From Mesorhizobium neociceri (lineage in GTDB: Bacteria > Pseudomonadota > Alphaproteobacteria > Rhizobiales > Rhizobiaceae): a DNA stretch of 64,000 nt. The stretch is taken from positions 558,001 through 622,000 of the forward strand of contig NZ_JACDTY010000002.1 in the NCBI RefSeq assembly GCF_013520985.1. The letters run 5' to 3'. Position numbers and translations under genes: made by a program. This document shows positions 18,207-27,286 of this stretch, piece after piece. The notes beneath the pieces were generated by a model, which saw only the letters and a program-made list of their open reading frames with translations, made no database searches and was not told the origin of the DNA. How positions within the stretch are numbered: the stretch's first letter is position 1; each line of letters begins with the position of its first letter.

Positions 18207-19904
18207 ATGTCAGCTGCAAATCCCACTCGCGACGATTTCGCGAGCCTGCTCGAAGAATCATTTACCACCGGTCACTCCGGCGAAGGTCAGGTCGTCAAGG
18301 GCACGATCCTGGCGATCGAAAAAGACATGGCCATCATCGACGTCGGCCTCAAGGTCGAAGGCCGCGTGCCGCTGAAGGAATTCGGCGTCAAGGGCAAGGA
18401 CTCGACGCTCAAGGTCGGCGACACGGTCGAGGTCATGGTCGAGCGCATCGAGAACGCGCTGGGCGAAGCCGTCCTGTCGCGCGACAAGGCCCGCCGCGAA
18501 GAGAGCTGGGTCAAGCTCGAAGAGAAGTTCACCAAGGGTGAGCGCGTCGAAGGCGTCATCTTCAACCAGGTCAAGGGCGGCTTCACTGTCGACCTCGACG
18601 GCGCCGTGGCCTTTCTGCCGCGCAGCCAGGTCGATATCCGCCCGATCCGCGATGTCTCCCCGCTGATGCACAACCCGCAGCCCTTCGAGATCCTCAAGAT
18701 GGATCGCCGCCGCGGCAACATCGTGGTGTCGCGCCGCACCGTGCTTGAGGAAAGCCGCGCCGAACAGCGTTCGGAAATCGTGCAGAACCTCGAAGAAGGC
18801 CAGGTTGTCGAAGGCGTCGTCAAGAACATCACCGATTACGGTGCGTTCGTCGACCTCGGCGGCATCGATGGCCTGCTGCATGTCACCGACATGGCATGGC
18901 GCCGCGTCAACCATCCGACCGAAATCCTCAACATCGGTCAGACGGTCAAGGTGCAGATCATCCGCATCAACCAGGAAACCCACCGTATCTCGCTCGGCAT
19001 GAAGCAGCTCGAGAGCGATCCGTGGTCCGAGATCGGCACCAAGTTCCCGATCGGCAAGAAGATCAAGGGTACTGTCACCAACATCACCGACTACGGCGCG
19101 TTCGTCGAGTTGGAGCCGGGCATCGAGGGCCTCATCCACGTTTCGGAAATGTCGTGGACCAAGAAGAACGTGCACCCCGGCAAGATCCTGTCGACGACGC
19201 AGGAAGTCGACGTGGTGGTGCTCGAGGTCGATCCGGCCAAGCGCCGCATCTCGCTCGGTCTCAAGCAGACGCTCGAGAATCCGTGGCAGGCTTTCGCGTC
19301 GAGCCATCCGGTCGGCAGCCAGGTCGAGGGCGAGGTCAAGAACAAGACCGAGTTCGGCCTGTTCATCGGCCTCGAAGGCGACGTGGACGGCATGGTGCAC
19401 CTCTCCGACCTCGACTGGACCCGTCCGGGCGAGCAGGTCATCGAAGAGTACAATCGCGGCGACATGGTCAAGGCGCAGGTGCTCGACGTCGACATCGACA
19501 AGGAGCGCATCTCGCTCGGCATCAAGCAGCTGGCCAAGGATACGGTCGGCGAAGCGGCGACTTCAGGCGAACTGCGCAAGAACGCGGTCGTCACCTGCGA
19601 GGTCATCGGCGTCAAGGATGGCGGTCTGGAAGTGCGGCTGGTCGACAGCGGCATCGAGACCTTCATCAAGCGCTCCGACCTCAGCCGTGACCGCGACGAG
19701 CAGCGCCCCGAGCGCTTCACCGTCGGCCAGAAGGTTGACGCTCGCGTCATCGCCTTCGACAAGAAGACCCGCAAGCTGCAGGTCTCGATCAAGGCGCTGG
19801 AAATCGCCGAAGAGAAGGAAGCAGTCGCACAGTACGGCTCGACCGACTCCGGCGCTTCGCTGGGCGACATTCTGGGCGCCGCGCTGAAGAAGCAGGGCAG
19901 CTAA
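18207..19904 (+). CDS. rpsA: 30S ribosomal protein S1
   Basis: A 565-residue ribosomal protein made of six S1 RNA-binding domains (roughly 29-95, 113-179, 200-268, 285-353, 372-440, 459-528) that brings mRNA to the 30S subunit. The repeats show the usual G..V.G.V..I..YGAFV.L..G..GL.H.S pattern, best seen in domains 3 and 4 (ITDYGAFVDL, ITDYGAFVEL). The ATG at 18207 follows AGGAG; eight upstream in-frame codons were rejected. It ends in a rho-independent terminator. Confidence 0.96.
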   Translation: MSAANPTRDDFASLLEESFTTGHSGEGQVVKGTILAIEKDMAIIDVGLKVEGRVPLKEFGVKGKDSTLKVGDTVEVMVERIENALGEAVLSRDKARREESWVKLEEKFTKGERVEGVIFNQVKGGFTVDLDGAVAFLPRSQVDIRPIRDVSPLMHNPQPFEILKMDRRRGNIVVSRRTVLEESRAEQRSEIVQNLEEGQVVEGVVKNITDYGAFVDLGGIDGLLHVTDMAWRRVNHPTEILNIGQTVKVQIIRINQETHRISLGMKQLESDPWSEIGTKFPIGKKIKGTVTNITDYGAFVELEPGIEGLIHVSEMSWTKKNVHPGKILSTTQEVDVVVLEVDPAKRRISLGLKQTLENPWQAFASSHPVGSQVEGEVKNKTEFGLFIGLEGDVDGMVHLSDLDWTRPGEQVIEEYNRGDMVKAQVLDVDIDKERISLGIKQLAKDTVGEAATSGELRKNAVVTCEVIGVKDGGLEVRLVDSGIETFIKRSDLSRDRDEQRPERFTVGQKVDARVIAFDKKTRKLQVSIKALEIAEEKEAVAQYGSTDSGASLGDILGAALKKQGS

Positions 19905-19948
19905 GTTTTGGCTGCCTGCCGCGCCTCGCGCGCGGTCTGAACAAGGAG

Positions 19949-19979
19949 ACCCGCGGGCCGCAAGGCTCGCGGGTTTTTT
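19949..19979 (+). terminator. Rho-independent terminator after rpsA
   Basis: ACCCGCGGGCC (19949-19959) pairs with GGCTCGCGGGT (19964-19974), an 11-bp stem with one G-T pair and a four-base loop, followed by a run of T. It ends the aroA-cmk-rpsA block. Confidence 0.9.
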
Positions 19980-20117
19980 CATGCTCGGTGAGAGCCGGGT
20001 GGCACAAGACAAATACGGTACAACCCCTTCACCTCCGCACGCACGGCTGTAGGGTCGGGCGTATGTGGGCAATGACACGAGAAGCCACGCCCTTCGGGCA
20101 ACAGAGAAGCATTGCGC

Positions 20118-20939
20118 ATGAAGGTCGTCGAACTCTATCGCTATCCGGTCAAGAGCCTGCGCGGCCATGCCGTGCAGAGCTCTGACGTCGAGACCATGGG
20201 CATGGCCGGGGACCGCCGCTGGATGGTCGTCGACAAGGACGGACAATTCCTCACCATTCGCCAGATACCGGCAATGACGACGATCGACGTCGAGCATCGC
20301 GGCGCGGGCATCCTGCTGAAACATGACAGGCATGGCTCGCATGCCGTTGACGCTCCAGGCTCAGGTTCTGCGCTCCGTCAGGTCAAGATCTGGAAAGATA
20401 TGGTCGCTGCGCGGTCGGGCGATCCGGCCGCCGGCGCTTATCTCTCCACGATTCTTGGCCGGCCCGTCGATCTCGTCTATTTCGACGATCCGCGAAACCG
20501 GCCGGTCGATCCGGAATTCGGCCAGCTTGGCGACTATGTCAGCTTTGCCGACGGTTTTCCGCTGCTGATCGCCACGACGGGCTCGCTGGAGCATCTGAAC
20601 AGCCATCTTGCCAGACCCATCGAGATGGCGCGGTTTCGGCCAAACATCGTCCTCGACGCAGAAGGCGCATGGCCCGAAGACAGCTGGAAGACGATCCGCA
20701 TCGGCTCTGTCGAGCTGCGGATCGCAAAGCCCTGCTCGCGCTGTGTCATCACCACCCGCGATCCGCACAGCGGCGAGCAGCCGGACCCGCGCGAGCCGTT
20801 GCAGACGCTTGGCAAACTCCACCGCTCCGCCAAGGGTGGCATCATCTTCGGTCAGAACGCGATTCCCAACAACGCCGGCACGATCGCCATCGGCGATGCA
20901 GTCGAGGTCGTGGAGGCGGGCGTCTCGAACCTGACATAG
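20118..20939 (+). CDS. MOSC domain-containing protein
   Basis: A 273-residue protein with the N-terminal beta-barrel (LYRYPVKSLRGHAVQSSDV ... GDRRWMVVD) and C-terminal MOSC domain found in YcbX/mARC-like proteins, which carry a molybdenum cofactor and reduce N-hydroxylated compounds with an electron partner. Seen: RFRPNIVLD and the cysteine motif KPCSRC (C206, C209), with C206 the probable cofactor ligand. Unlike YcbX it has no C-terminal ferredoxin domain. An in-frame TTG two codons upstream is a possible alternative start. Monocistronic. Confidence 0.85.
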   Translation: MKVVELYRYPVKSLRGHAVQSSDVETMGMAGDRRWMVVDKDGQFLTIRQIPAMTTIDVEHRGAGILLKHDRHGSHAVDAPGSGSALRQVKIWKDMVAARSGDPAAGAYLSTILGRPVDLVYFDDPRNRPVDPEFGQLGDYVSFADGFPLLIATTGSLEHLNSHLARPIEMARFRPNIVLDAEGAWPEDSWKTIRIGSVELRIAKPCSRCVITTRDPHSGEQPDPREPLQTLGKLHRSAKGGIIFGQNAIPNNAGTIAIGDAVEVVEAGVSNLT

Positions 20940-21032
20940 TCGCGGGTTCTTCTAACGCCGTAGAGCGTCAGCGGCCGCCACGCTCGCCAGTTGGCAATGG
21001 CCGCCATTGGAAGCCAGTCGGTCGGAGGCCCT

Positions 21033-21332
21033 ATGACTCGCATCGGTTTTGTCGCAGCATTCCTGCTGGCCGGCGCTGCGGCGGCGTCGGCGGCATTACC
21101 TCCCTACTGGCAGCGCAAGGCCGAGATCGACGCCATCACCGACAGTGGCGATGTTGCGCGCAAGCTGGAAAATCATGGCCCCATCGACGTGATCGAGCAT
21201 GTCGGAAACGACCACTACCGGGTGGGCGGCGGCTGCACGCTCGATGTGTTTATCGTCGACGATGCGAGCGCAGAACCGATGCCGGGCCCGCGCAAGTTCA
21301 AGCTGCAGATAGGCAACCTCGTCTGCAAATGA
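21033..21332 (+). CDS. Small exported protein of unknown function
   Basis: A 99-residue protein with a clear signal peptide (MTRIGFVAAFLLAGAAAASA, cleavage near residue 20) and a mature part of about 78 residues (YWQRKAEIDAI ... HYRVGGGCTLDVFIVDD) with two cysteines that could pair in the periplasm. GGAGG at 21024-21028 fixes the ATG at 21033 over an upstream in-frame start. I do not recognise a named family. Confidence 0.75.
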   Translation: MTRIGFVAAFLLAGAAAASAALPPYWQRKAEIDAITDSGDVARKLENHGPIDVIEHVGNDHYRVGGGCTLDVFIVDDASAEPMPGPRKFKLQIGNLVCK

Positions 21333-21353
21333 GGCGCCCTGCGCGGCGCTTCT

Positions 21354-22061
21354 TCAGGCGCGGCCGTAAAGTGGCACCAGCGTTCCGCTCATCGCCAGAT
21401 TGGCCGGCGATGCGAGATAGGCGATGGCCTCGGCTGCGGCTTCCAGGCTGACCCATTTGGTGACATCGGCATCCGGCATGTCGGCACGGTTGGCGGGCGT
21501 ATCGAGCGTCGAGGGCGCGACCGCGTTGACCAGTATGCCTTTGTGCTTCAGCTCCTCCGCCATCGCCACGGTCATGGCTGCGACAGCGGCCTTGCTGGCG
21601 GTATAGGCGACCATGCCGGCGCCGCGGCGCGGGTCGAGCCCGGCGCGCGCCGTGACATTGACGATGCGGCCCGCAGTAGCCGAGGCAAGCATGGAGCGCA
21701 CCGCGGCGCGGCAGCACAGGAAGGCAGTGCGGGCGTTGGTGTCCATCATTTCGGCAAAGGATGCGGATTCGATTTTCTCCACCGGCGCTGCGGTAAAGCC
21801 GCCGGCCAGATGGATGGAGGCCCACAGATCGGGAACGCTGGCGTAGAAGGCATCGACCTTGGAGGGATCGGCAAGATCGACATTATGCGCCAGCCGGACG
21901 CGATCATCCGACACGAAGGGAAAATGCGAGGGGGCCGCGGCATGGGCATTGGGCACATGGCAGGTCGCGCCATCGGCCAATAGTTTGCCGACGACCGCTG
22001 CACCGAGTGCCCCGGTGCCACCGGTCACCACGATATGCTTTCCCTGAACTGTTTCCGTCAT
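21354..22061 (-). CDS. SDR family NAD(P)-dependent oxidoreductase
   Basis: A 235-residue short-chain dehydrogenase with the loop TGGTGALG (about 13-20), HLAGG at the NNAG position, and the catalytic YTASK. A serine is expected near NVTARAG, where the usual serine looks replaced by threonine or alanine, so activity or substrate class may differ. It lies 185 bases downstream of the guanidino-oxopentanoate-type decarboxylase gene on the same strand and could belong to that operon; its substrate is unknown. Confidence 0.82.
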   Translation of the reverse strand: MTETVQGKHIVVTGGTGALGAAVVGKLLADGATCHVPNAHAAAPSHFPFVSDDRVRLAHNVDLADPSKVDAFYASVPDLWASIHLAGGFTAAPVEKIESASFAEMMDTNARTAFLCCRAAVRSMLASATAGRIVNVTARAGLDPRRGAGMVAYTASKAAVAAMTVAMAEELKHKGILVNAVAPSTLDTPANRADMPDADVTKWVSLEAAAEAIAYLASPANLAMSGTLVPLYGRA

Positions 22062-22246
22062 CCTGGACGCTCCTGTCGTTTTTTATGATTATGTCTGTCG
22101 TTATGCCGCGCCCGACGCAGAGCGTCGCGCCTTTTGCACGATCACTCAACCGCCATCTCGACATGGCAGTGTTGCGTCTTTGCATCGCTCGAAGCCGCCG
22201 GCCGCCCGCTTTGCCGGCGCGTGGACGTACGGCGGACGGCAAAGCG

Positions 22247-23827
22247 TCAATCGATGGTGATTTCGATGACGTGCGGCAGGCCAGTTGCGCGTGCGCGTTT
22301 CAGCGCGTCGGCGAGGCCTGCAGTGCCGGCAAGCCGTTCGGCGGCAATGCCGTAGGCCTCGGCCAGCTTGCAGAAATCCGGCGGCGCCGGCGACACGCCG
22401 ACCGGCTCGACACCGACGTCGAGCATCGAGGTCTCGATCTCGCGATAGCCCCTGTTGTTCCAGACGACGAAGATGACCGGCGCCGGTGCATCGAGCGCCG
22501 CACCAAGTTCCGGCAGGGTGAACTGGAAACCGCCATCGCCGGTGAGGCAGACCACCGGCACGCCGGGCATGGCGAGCGCCGCACCGATCGCCGCCGGCGG
22601 CCCGTAGCCGAGCGCACCGAAGCCGGTGGCTGCGTTGAACCAGCCGCCCGGCCGGTCATGGTCGTAATAGAGGTTGGCGGCGTAGATCGGCTGTGTGGAA
22701 TCGCCGACGATGATGGCGCCTGGCAAGGCGTCGCGAATGGTTTCCACTGCATGCACCTGCGCGGCATAGGCCGGGCTCAATTCGGCAAAAGCCGCCTCTC
22801 GAGCCGTGGCGGCTCGCCCCTCGGCGTCCCTCGCTGCGGCATGACCAGTGCCGATCGCACCGAGCAAAGCTTCGATCGCCTCCGCGCAATCGGCCTGGAT
22901 GGCGACGCTCACCGGGCGGCGGGCGAGCTGGTCGGCGCCGATATCGATGCGGATCAGATTTGTCGGCAGCACAAAGCCACCGTCGCTGTAACCATCATAG
23001 TCGGTCGGGCCGAATTCGGTGCCGGCGGCGATGACCAGGTCAGCATCGGCCATCAGCGCCCGCACCGCTTTCAGGCTCGGGCTTGCGGGCACGCAAAGCG
23101 GATGCGCGTGCAGCAGGCCGCGCGCATTGGCGGTCTGGACGACGGGCGCACCCAGCCGCTCGGCCAGGCGCTGCAATGGCTCATCGGAGCGCTTGGCGCC
23201 GCCGCCGGCCAGGATCAGCGGCCGGCGCGCGGCTGCGATCAGCTTGACGGCTTCGGCGATGGCCGCGCCATCGGGCGTCGGCGGCGCTGCATTGCTAAGC
23301 GAAGCAGTGATGCCGTCGGCCGGTTTGACCATGACGTCGGTCGGGATCTCGATATGCACAGGCCCCGGGCGCGAGGACGAAAACAGGGCGAAAGCCTGCG
23401 CCAGCGCGCCGGGCAATTCGCTTGCCTCGGTGACGCGCTGCGAAAACAGCGCCACCTTTTCCATCATGCCGCGCTGGTCCGGCAGCTCGTGCAGGAAGCC
23501 CAGCCCCTTGCCCAGCGTCGGCATCGCATTGACGCCCGAAATCACCAGCATCGGCACCGAATCGGCGCGCGCCTGGCCCATGGCGGTGATGGTGTTGGTC
23601 AGCCCCGGCCCAGTGATGACGAAGGCGACCCCCGGTCGGCCGCTGGCGCGCGCATAGCCATCGGCCATGAAGCCGGCGCCCTGTTCGTGGCGTGGCGTGA
23701 CGTGGTGGATCTTCGAGCGCGCCAGCCCGCGATAGAGCTCGACCGTATGGACGCCCGGAATGCCGAAGACGGTGTCGACGCCATGCGCTTCGAGCAGGGT
23801 GATCAGGGCTTCGCCGATGGTGGTCAC
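22247..23827 (-). CDS. Thiamine-diphosphate enzyme, likely 5-guanidino-2-oxopentanoate decarboxylase
   Basis: A 526-residue member of the acetolactate-synthase-like ThDP enzymes. Seen: the catalytic glutamate E48 in TPRHEQGAGFMADGYAR, the central FAD/regulatory-type domain and the metal-ThDP motif GDGGFQFT ... WNNRGY (about 428-458). Among the family the best match by eye is 5-guanidino-2-oxopentanoate decarboxylase (AruI) of the arginine transaminase route, which turns 2-ketoarginine into 4-guanidinobutyraldehyde; acetolactate synthase itself is unlikely because no small subunit is present. The start overlaps the TetR stop by four bases. Context (amidinohydrolase, basic amino acid ABC transporter) agrees with arginine use. 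Confidence 0.8.
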   Translation of the reverse strand: MTTIGEALITLLEAHGVDTVFGIPGVHTVELYRGLARSKIHHVTPRHEQGAGFMADGYARASGRPGVAFVITGPGLTNTITAMGQARADSVPMLVISGVNAMPTLGKGLGFLHELPDQRGMMEKVALFSQRVTEASELPGALAQAFALFSSSRPGPVHIEIPTDVMVKPADGITASLSNAAPPTPDGAAIAEAVKLIAAARRPLILAGGGAKRSDEPLQRLAERLGAPVVQTANARGLLHAHPLCVPASPSLKAVRALMADADLVIAAGTEFGPTDYDGYSDGGFVLPTNLIRIDIGADQLARRPVSVAIQADCAEAIEALLGAIGTGHAAARDAEGRAATAREAAFAELSPAYAAQVHAVETIRDALPGAIIVGDSTQPIYAANLYYDHDRPGGWFNAATGFGALGYGPPAAIGAALAMPGVPVVCLTGDGGFQFTLPELGAALDAPAPVIFVVWNNRGYREIETSMLDVGVEPVGVSPAPPDFCKLAEAYGIAAERLAGTAGLADALKRARATGLPHVIEITID

Positions 23828-24465
23828 TTGTCTTCTCCCTTTTCCGGCGCGAGGCCGAGCTCGGCCTCTATGGCTTTGACGCCAATCGTCGCCAATTCGC
23901 CAGGCGAGAACATCTCGCCAGCCAGGCAGCCTTCCACCCAGAGCCCGTCGAGGATCGCGTTGATCGCAATGGCATGGTGGCGCAGTTCATTTGCGTCCGG
24001 CCTGCGTTGTTCGGCGCCGAGCACTTCGGCCACGACTGCTTCCACCTCGTTGCGAAAGCCGAGATAGCCTTCGCGATGGGCGCGAGCCAGCGTCGGATCC
24101 GCGCCGGCGCGGCCGATGAAGGTTGCCCAGAGCGAAAACACCCGCGCGTCGATGATCGGCGCGTTGAGGTTGGCGGTGACGAAGGCCGCAAGGCGCTGGC
24201 GAGGCGAGGCGCCTTCCATGACCAATGCCGCTTTCGCCTGCTCGGTCATGCGGCCCATCAGCGCCGCGTAGGCTTCCTGCAGCAATTCTTCCTTGCCTGG
24301 GAAATAGTGCCGGATCAGCCCGGCGGTGACGCCCGCGCGCAATGCGATGGTGCGCAGGCTGGCGCCCTCCAGCCCATGTTCGGCCACGCTGTCCAGGGTT
24401 GCGTCGATCAAATCCTGCCGCCGCCGCTCCTCGCCCTCGCGGCGGAACTTGCGGCGCTCATTCAT
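23824..24465 (-). CDS. TetR/AcrR family (BetI-like) transcriptional regulator
   Basis: A 213-residue repressor with an N-terminal helix-turn-helix (LIDATLDSVAEHGLEGASLRTIALRAGVTAGLIRHYF) and a ligand-binding C-terminal domain of the BetI type. Its start overlaps the stop of the amidinohydrolase gene (ATGA) and its stop overlaps the start of the decarboxylase gene, so all three are coupled. The likely operator is the perfect inverted repeat at 25392-25414 between the two divergent operons, with the regulator answering to an arginine-related compound; that is inference. The longer frame to 24942 lies inside the neighbouring gene. Confidence 0.88.
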   Translation of the reverse strand: MNERRKFRREGEERRRQDLIDATLDSVAEHGLEGASLRTIALRAGVTAGLIRHYFPGKEELLQEAYAALMGRMTEQAKAALVMEGASPRQRLAAFVTANLNAPIIDARVFSLWATFIGRAGADPTLARAHREGYLGFRNEVEAVVAEVLGAEQRRPDANELRHHAIAINAILDGLWVEGCLAGEMFSPGELATIGVKAIEAELGLAPEKGEDK

Positions 24466-25334
24466 TGGCGCAGGATGGGCCGCGTCAGGCATGTCGGCCC
24501 GCCTTCGCAGGCGATGCAGAGCGCATCCGCCTCGAAGAGTTGAACCGTGCAGCCGGCTGCCTCCATCGAAGCCCTGGTCTTGGGAAAGCCTGCGACGGCA
24601 ATGACCTTGTGTGGGCTGGTTGGCAGCACGTTCAGGCTGAGTCCGTTGGACGCTGCGAACTCTTCGGCGTCGCCCTCGACCAGCCGGATGCCGCGCGCCT
24701 TCAGCAACTGGTAGAACGGCGCGGGCAACAGCGGCGAATAGACCAAAGCGAGGTCGTCGGCCAGCGGGCTGATCACCGACATCAGATGCAGGCATGCCTC
24801 TTCGCCCTGCCACAGCGGCAGATCGAAGCCGTAGACGGAAATGCCCAGCGGCGTCAGCAGGTTGGAAACCTGCTGGATACCTTCCTGGTTGGAGCGCACA
24901 CCGCGCCCGATTATCAGAGTGCGGGCATCCAACCATACGCAATCACCGCCCTCGACCTGGCCGGGAGCCTCGACGCGGCCGAGGATAGGAATACCCAGGC
25001 GCGTGTAGGTCTCCTCATGCAGCGATGGCTCGCTGGCGCGCAATGGCTTGCCCATGGACAGGATCAGCGCGCCGCGGTTGGTCATCAGCGACGGGTCGTG
25101 GGTGAATACCGAATCCGACAGCCCGTCGGCCTTGTCATCGATCCATTCGATGTCGGCGCCGGAAGCCGTCACCAGTTCAGCGAGGGCCGCGTGCTGCGAC
25201 GCCGCTTTCGCCGGGTCGAAACCCGGGCCATAGTGCCAGGTAGCCCTGTCGGCGCCGCGCATGGCATTGGCCGCCGACCGCATCAGCACACGCCGCAACG
25301 GCGCCGCCATGGACTGTGATCCGAAAGCGCTCAT
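24462..25334 (-). CDS. Amidinohydrolase/amidinotransferase-fold protein (DDAH/arginine deiminase-like)
   Basis: A 290-residue pentein-fold enzyme of the dimethylarginine dimethylaminohydrolase group. Seen: substrate-binding FTHDPSLMTNRGALI, VEGGDCVWLD, the catalytic-histidine region GEEACLHLMSVISPL and the nucleophile C282 in GGPTCLTRP near the C-terminus. Such enzymes release citrulline or ammonia from arginine-type guanidines. AAAAGGG precedes the ATG at 25334. It heads the operon with the TetR and decarboxylase genes, opposite a basic-amino-acid-type ABC transporter, so the substrate is probably arginine, a methylated arginine or a related opine. Confidence 0.85.
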   Translation of the reverse strand: MSAFGSQSMAAPLRRVLMRSAANAMRGADRATWHYGPGFDPAKAASQHAALAELVTASGADIEWIDDKADGLSDSVFTHDPSLMTNRGALILSMGKPLRASEPSLHEETYTRLGIPILGRVEAPGQVEGGDCVWLDARTLIIGRGVRSNQEGIQQVSNLLTPLGISVYGFDLPLWQGEEACLHLMSVISPLADDLALVYSPLLPAPFYQLLKARGIRLVEGDAEEFAASNGLSLNVLPTSPHKVIAVAGFPKTRASMEAAGCTVQLFEADALCIACEGGPTCLTRPILRQ

Positions 25335-25391
25335 CAGTGCCCTTTTCCAGGTGAAAAAAATGGAAGAAATTTCATCGAAAGCTATTTATAC

Positions 25392-25414
25392 ACTTGCACA
25401 ATAAGGCTGCAAGT
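25392..25414. promoter_or_regulatory. Perfect inverted repeat ACTTGCA-N9-TGCAAGT, candidate TetR operator
   Basis: ACTTGCA at 25392-25398 and TGCAAGT at 25408-25414 are exact mirror images with a nine-base spacer, in the AT-rich centre of the gap between the two divergent arginine-type operons and next to TATTTATA. Length and symmetry fit a TetR dimer site. Confidence 0.6.
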
Positions 25415-25548
25415 GCCGTAATGAGCGGGATTGACGGGCTCGCGCTGTTGGGTCCATGCTGAAGTCTGGAGTGGGCATTACAGCGTATGTTGATTAGCCG
25501 GATAGACGTTCGACGATCTGCGGTCGACTCTGTGGTAGAGGTCGCCCG

Positions 25549-26364
25549 GTGAGCGCGGTGGGAGCCGCCGCAGTCCGATCCGGCGAGGCGCAGAACAGCG
25601 CCGCCGAAGCCATCCATGTCGAGAACCTGCACAAGAAATTCGGCCAGCTGCATGTGCTGAAGGGCGTTTCGCTGTCGGCACGTGACGGCGAGGTGATCGC
25701 CATCATCGGCGGCTCGGGCTCCGGCAAATCGACGCTGCTGCGCTGCATCAACTGCCTGGAAAATCCGACGAGCGGCATCATCCGCGTCAATGGCGAAGAG
25801 ATCAAACTCAAGGCCGACAGCCATGGCCACACCATTCCCGCCGACCGCCGGCAGATCGAACGCATCCGCTCCAAGCTCGGTATGGTGTTCCAGAACTTCA
25901 ACCTGTGGAGCCACATGACGCTGATCGAAAACGTCATCGAGGTCCCGGTGCATGTGCTGGGCGTCAAGCGCGACGTCGCGATCAGGGAAGCCGAAAAGCT
26001 TTTGGCACGCGTCGGTCTCGCCGAAAAGCGCGACGTCTATCCGGCATATCTCTCCGGCGGCCAGCAGCAGCGCGCGGCGATTGCCCGCGCGCTCGCCATC
26101 AATCCGCGTGTCATGCTGTTCGACGAGCCGACCTCGGCGCTCGACCCGGAACTGGTCGGCGAGGTGCTGAAGGTGATCGGCGACCTGGCGCGCGAGGGGC
26201 GCACCATGGTGCTGGTCACGCATGAAATGAAGTTCGCCCGCGAGGTCGCGACCCATGTCGTCTACCTCTGCAACGGGCTGGTCGAGGAAGAGGGGCCGCC
26301 GGAGCAGATCTTCGGCGCACCGAAATCCGAAAGGCTGAAGCAGTTCATCCGCAACATCGGCTAG
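25549..26364 (+). CDS. ABC transporter ATP-binding protein, polar/basic amino acid type
   Basis: A 271-residue ATPase of the HisP/ArtP class powering amino acid uptake. Seen: Walker A GGSGSGKST (54-62), Q-loop in VFQNFNLW, signature LSGGQQQR (168-175), Walker B VMLFDEP (188-194) and the H-loop VTHEMKFA. It starts at a GTG, with AGAGG ten bases upstream. First gene of the uptake operon (ATPase, receptor, two permeases), divergent from the amidinohydrolase operon. Confidence 0.92.
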   Translation: MSAVGAAAVRSGEAQNSAAEAIHVENLHKKFGQLHVLKGVSLSARDGEVIAIIGGSGSGKSTLLRCINCLENPTSGIIRVNGEEIKLKADSHGHTIPADRRQIERIRSKLGMVFQNFNLWSHMTLIENVIEVPVHVLGVKRDVAIREAEKLLARVGLAEKRDVYPAYLSGGQQQRAAIARALAINPRVMLFDEPTSALDPELVGEVLKVIGDLAREGRTMVLVTHEMKFAREVATHVVYLCNGLVEEEGPPEQIFGAPKSERLKQFIRNIG

Positions 26365-26418
26365 GAAAGCCGGGACGGAAGAAAACCGGGAACCAACAAC
26401 AAACTGGGAGTCGTGAAA

Positions 26419-27216
26419 ATGAAGACTGTTCTGAAAACATTCGCAGCAGCGCTGCTGCTCGGCGTCGCTGCCATGGGCGTGGCCAAGGCCGATCCGGTCA
26501 AGATCGGTGTAGCCGCCGAGCCCTATCCGCCCTTCACCTCGCCGGACGCTTCCGGCAAATGGGTCGGCTGGGAAATCGAGTTCATCGACGCCGTCTGCGC
26601 CGAGGAGAAGCTCGACTGCGTCATCACGCCTGTCGCGTGGGACGGCATCATCCCGGCGCTGACGACCAAGAAGATCGACCTCATCGTCTCCTCGATGTCG
26701 ATCACCGCCGAACGCGAGAAGACCATCGACTTCTCGGACAAGTACTACAACACGCCGACCGCCATCATCGGCCCGAAGGACCAGAAATTCGGCGCCACGC
26801 CGGACGATCTCAAGGGCAAGGTGGTTGGTGTGCAGGTGTCCACCGTGCATGCCGTCTACGCCAAGAAGCACTTCACCGGGGCTTCCGAGATCAAGGAATA
26901 CCAGACCCAGGATGAAGCCAACAACGATCTTGCCGCCGGCCGTCTCGACGCGGTGCAGGCCGATTCGATCGCGCTCGGCGAATTCCTGAAGTCGGACCAG
27001 GGCAAGGCCTGCTGCGACCTGAAGGGGATGGTGGCTCCCGACGATGAAGTGCTCGGACCGGGCGTCGGCGCTGGGGTGCGCAAGGAAGACACCGAGCTCA
27101 AGGGCAAGATCAACGCCGGCATCAAGGCGATCCGCTCGAACGGCAAATATGACGAGATCTCGAAGAAATACTTCGATTTCGACATTTACGGCGGCGGCGG
27201 TGCGCAGTCGAACTGA
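26419..27216 (+). CDS. ABC transporter substrate-binding protein, family 3 (basic amino acid type)
   Basis: A 265-residue periplasmic receptor. The signal peptide (MKTVLKTFAAALLLGVAAMGVAKA) is followed by the family 3 pattern VKIGVAAEPYPPF, GWEIEFIDAVCAEEKLDCV, WDGIIPALTTKKIDLIVSSMSIT and EREKTIDFSDKYY. The ligand-binding core matches the HisJ/ArgT/OccT group, so arginine, ornithine or an opine is likely. GGGAG lies eight bases before the ATG at 26419; a GTG two codons earlier is less likely. Confidence 0.9.
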   Translation: MKTVLKTFAAALLLGVAAMGVAKADPVKIGVAAEPYPPFTSPDASGKWVGWEIEFIDAVCAEEKLDCVITPVAWDGIIPALTTKKIDLIVSSMSITAEREKTIDFSDKYYNTPTAIIGPKDQKFGATPDDLKGKVVGVQVSTVHAVYAKKHFTGASEIKEYQTQDEANNDLAAGRLDAVQADSIALGEFLKSDQGKACCDLKGMVAPDDEVLGPGVGAGVRKEDTELKGKINAGIKAIRSNGKYDEISKKYFDFDIYGGGGAQSN

Positions 27217-27286
27217 CGATCCTCGCATGAGCTAGGATGCATGGCGCCAGCGCCATGCCTCCCTGCCCGACCTTTCCCAGACATGC

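Noticed and set aside
20112..20117. TTG start two codons before the MOSC ATG
   Set aside because: The ATG gives the usual MKVVELYRYPVKS family start.
22108..22131. GC-rich hairpin between the decarboxylase and SDR genes as a terminator
   Set aside because: Stem has two mismatches and only a short T run, on the strand opposite to the flanking genes.
22007..24067. A 686-codon plus-strand frame opposite the decarboxylase and TetR genes
   Set aside because: Low-complexity Arg/Ala/Gly/His shadow; the minus-strand genes show intact thiamine and helix-turn-helix motifs and coupled overlaps.
25372..27228. A 618-codon minus-strand frame over the ABC ATPase and receptor genes
   Set aside because: Shadow of the ATPase (Walker A/B intact on plus strand) and the receptor.
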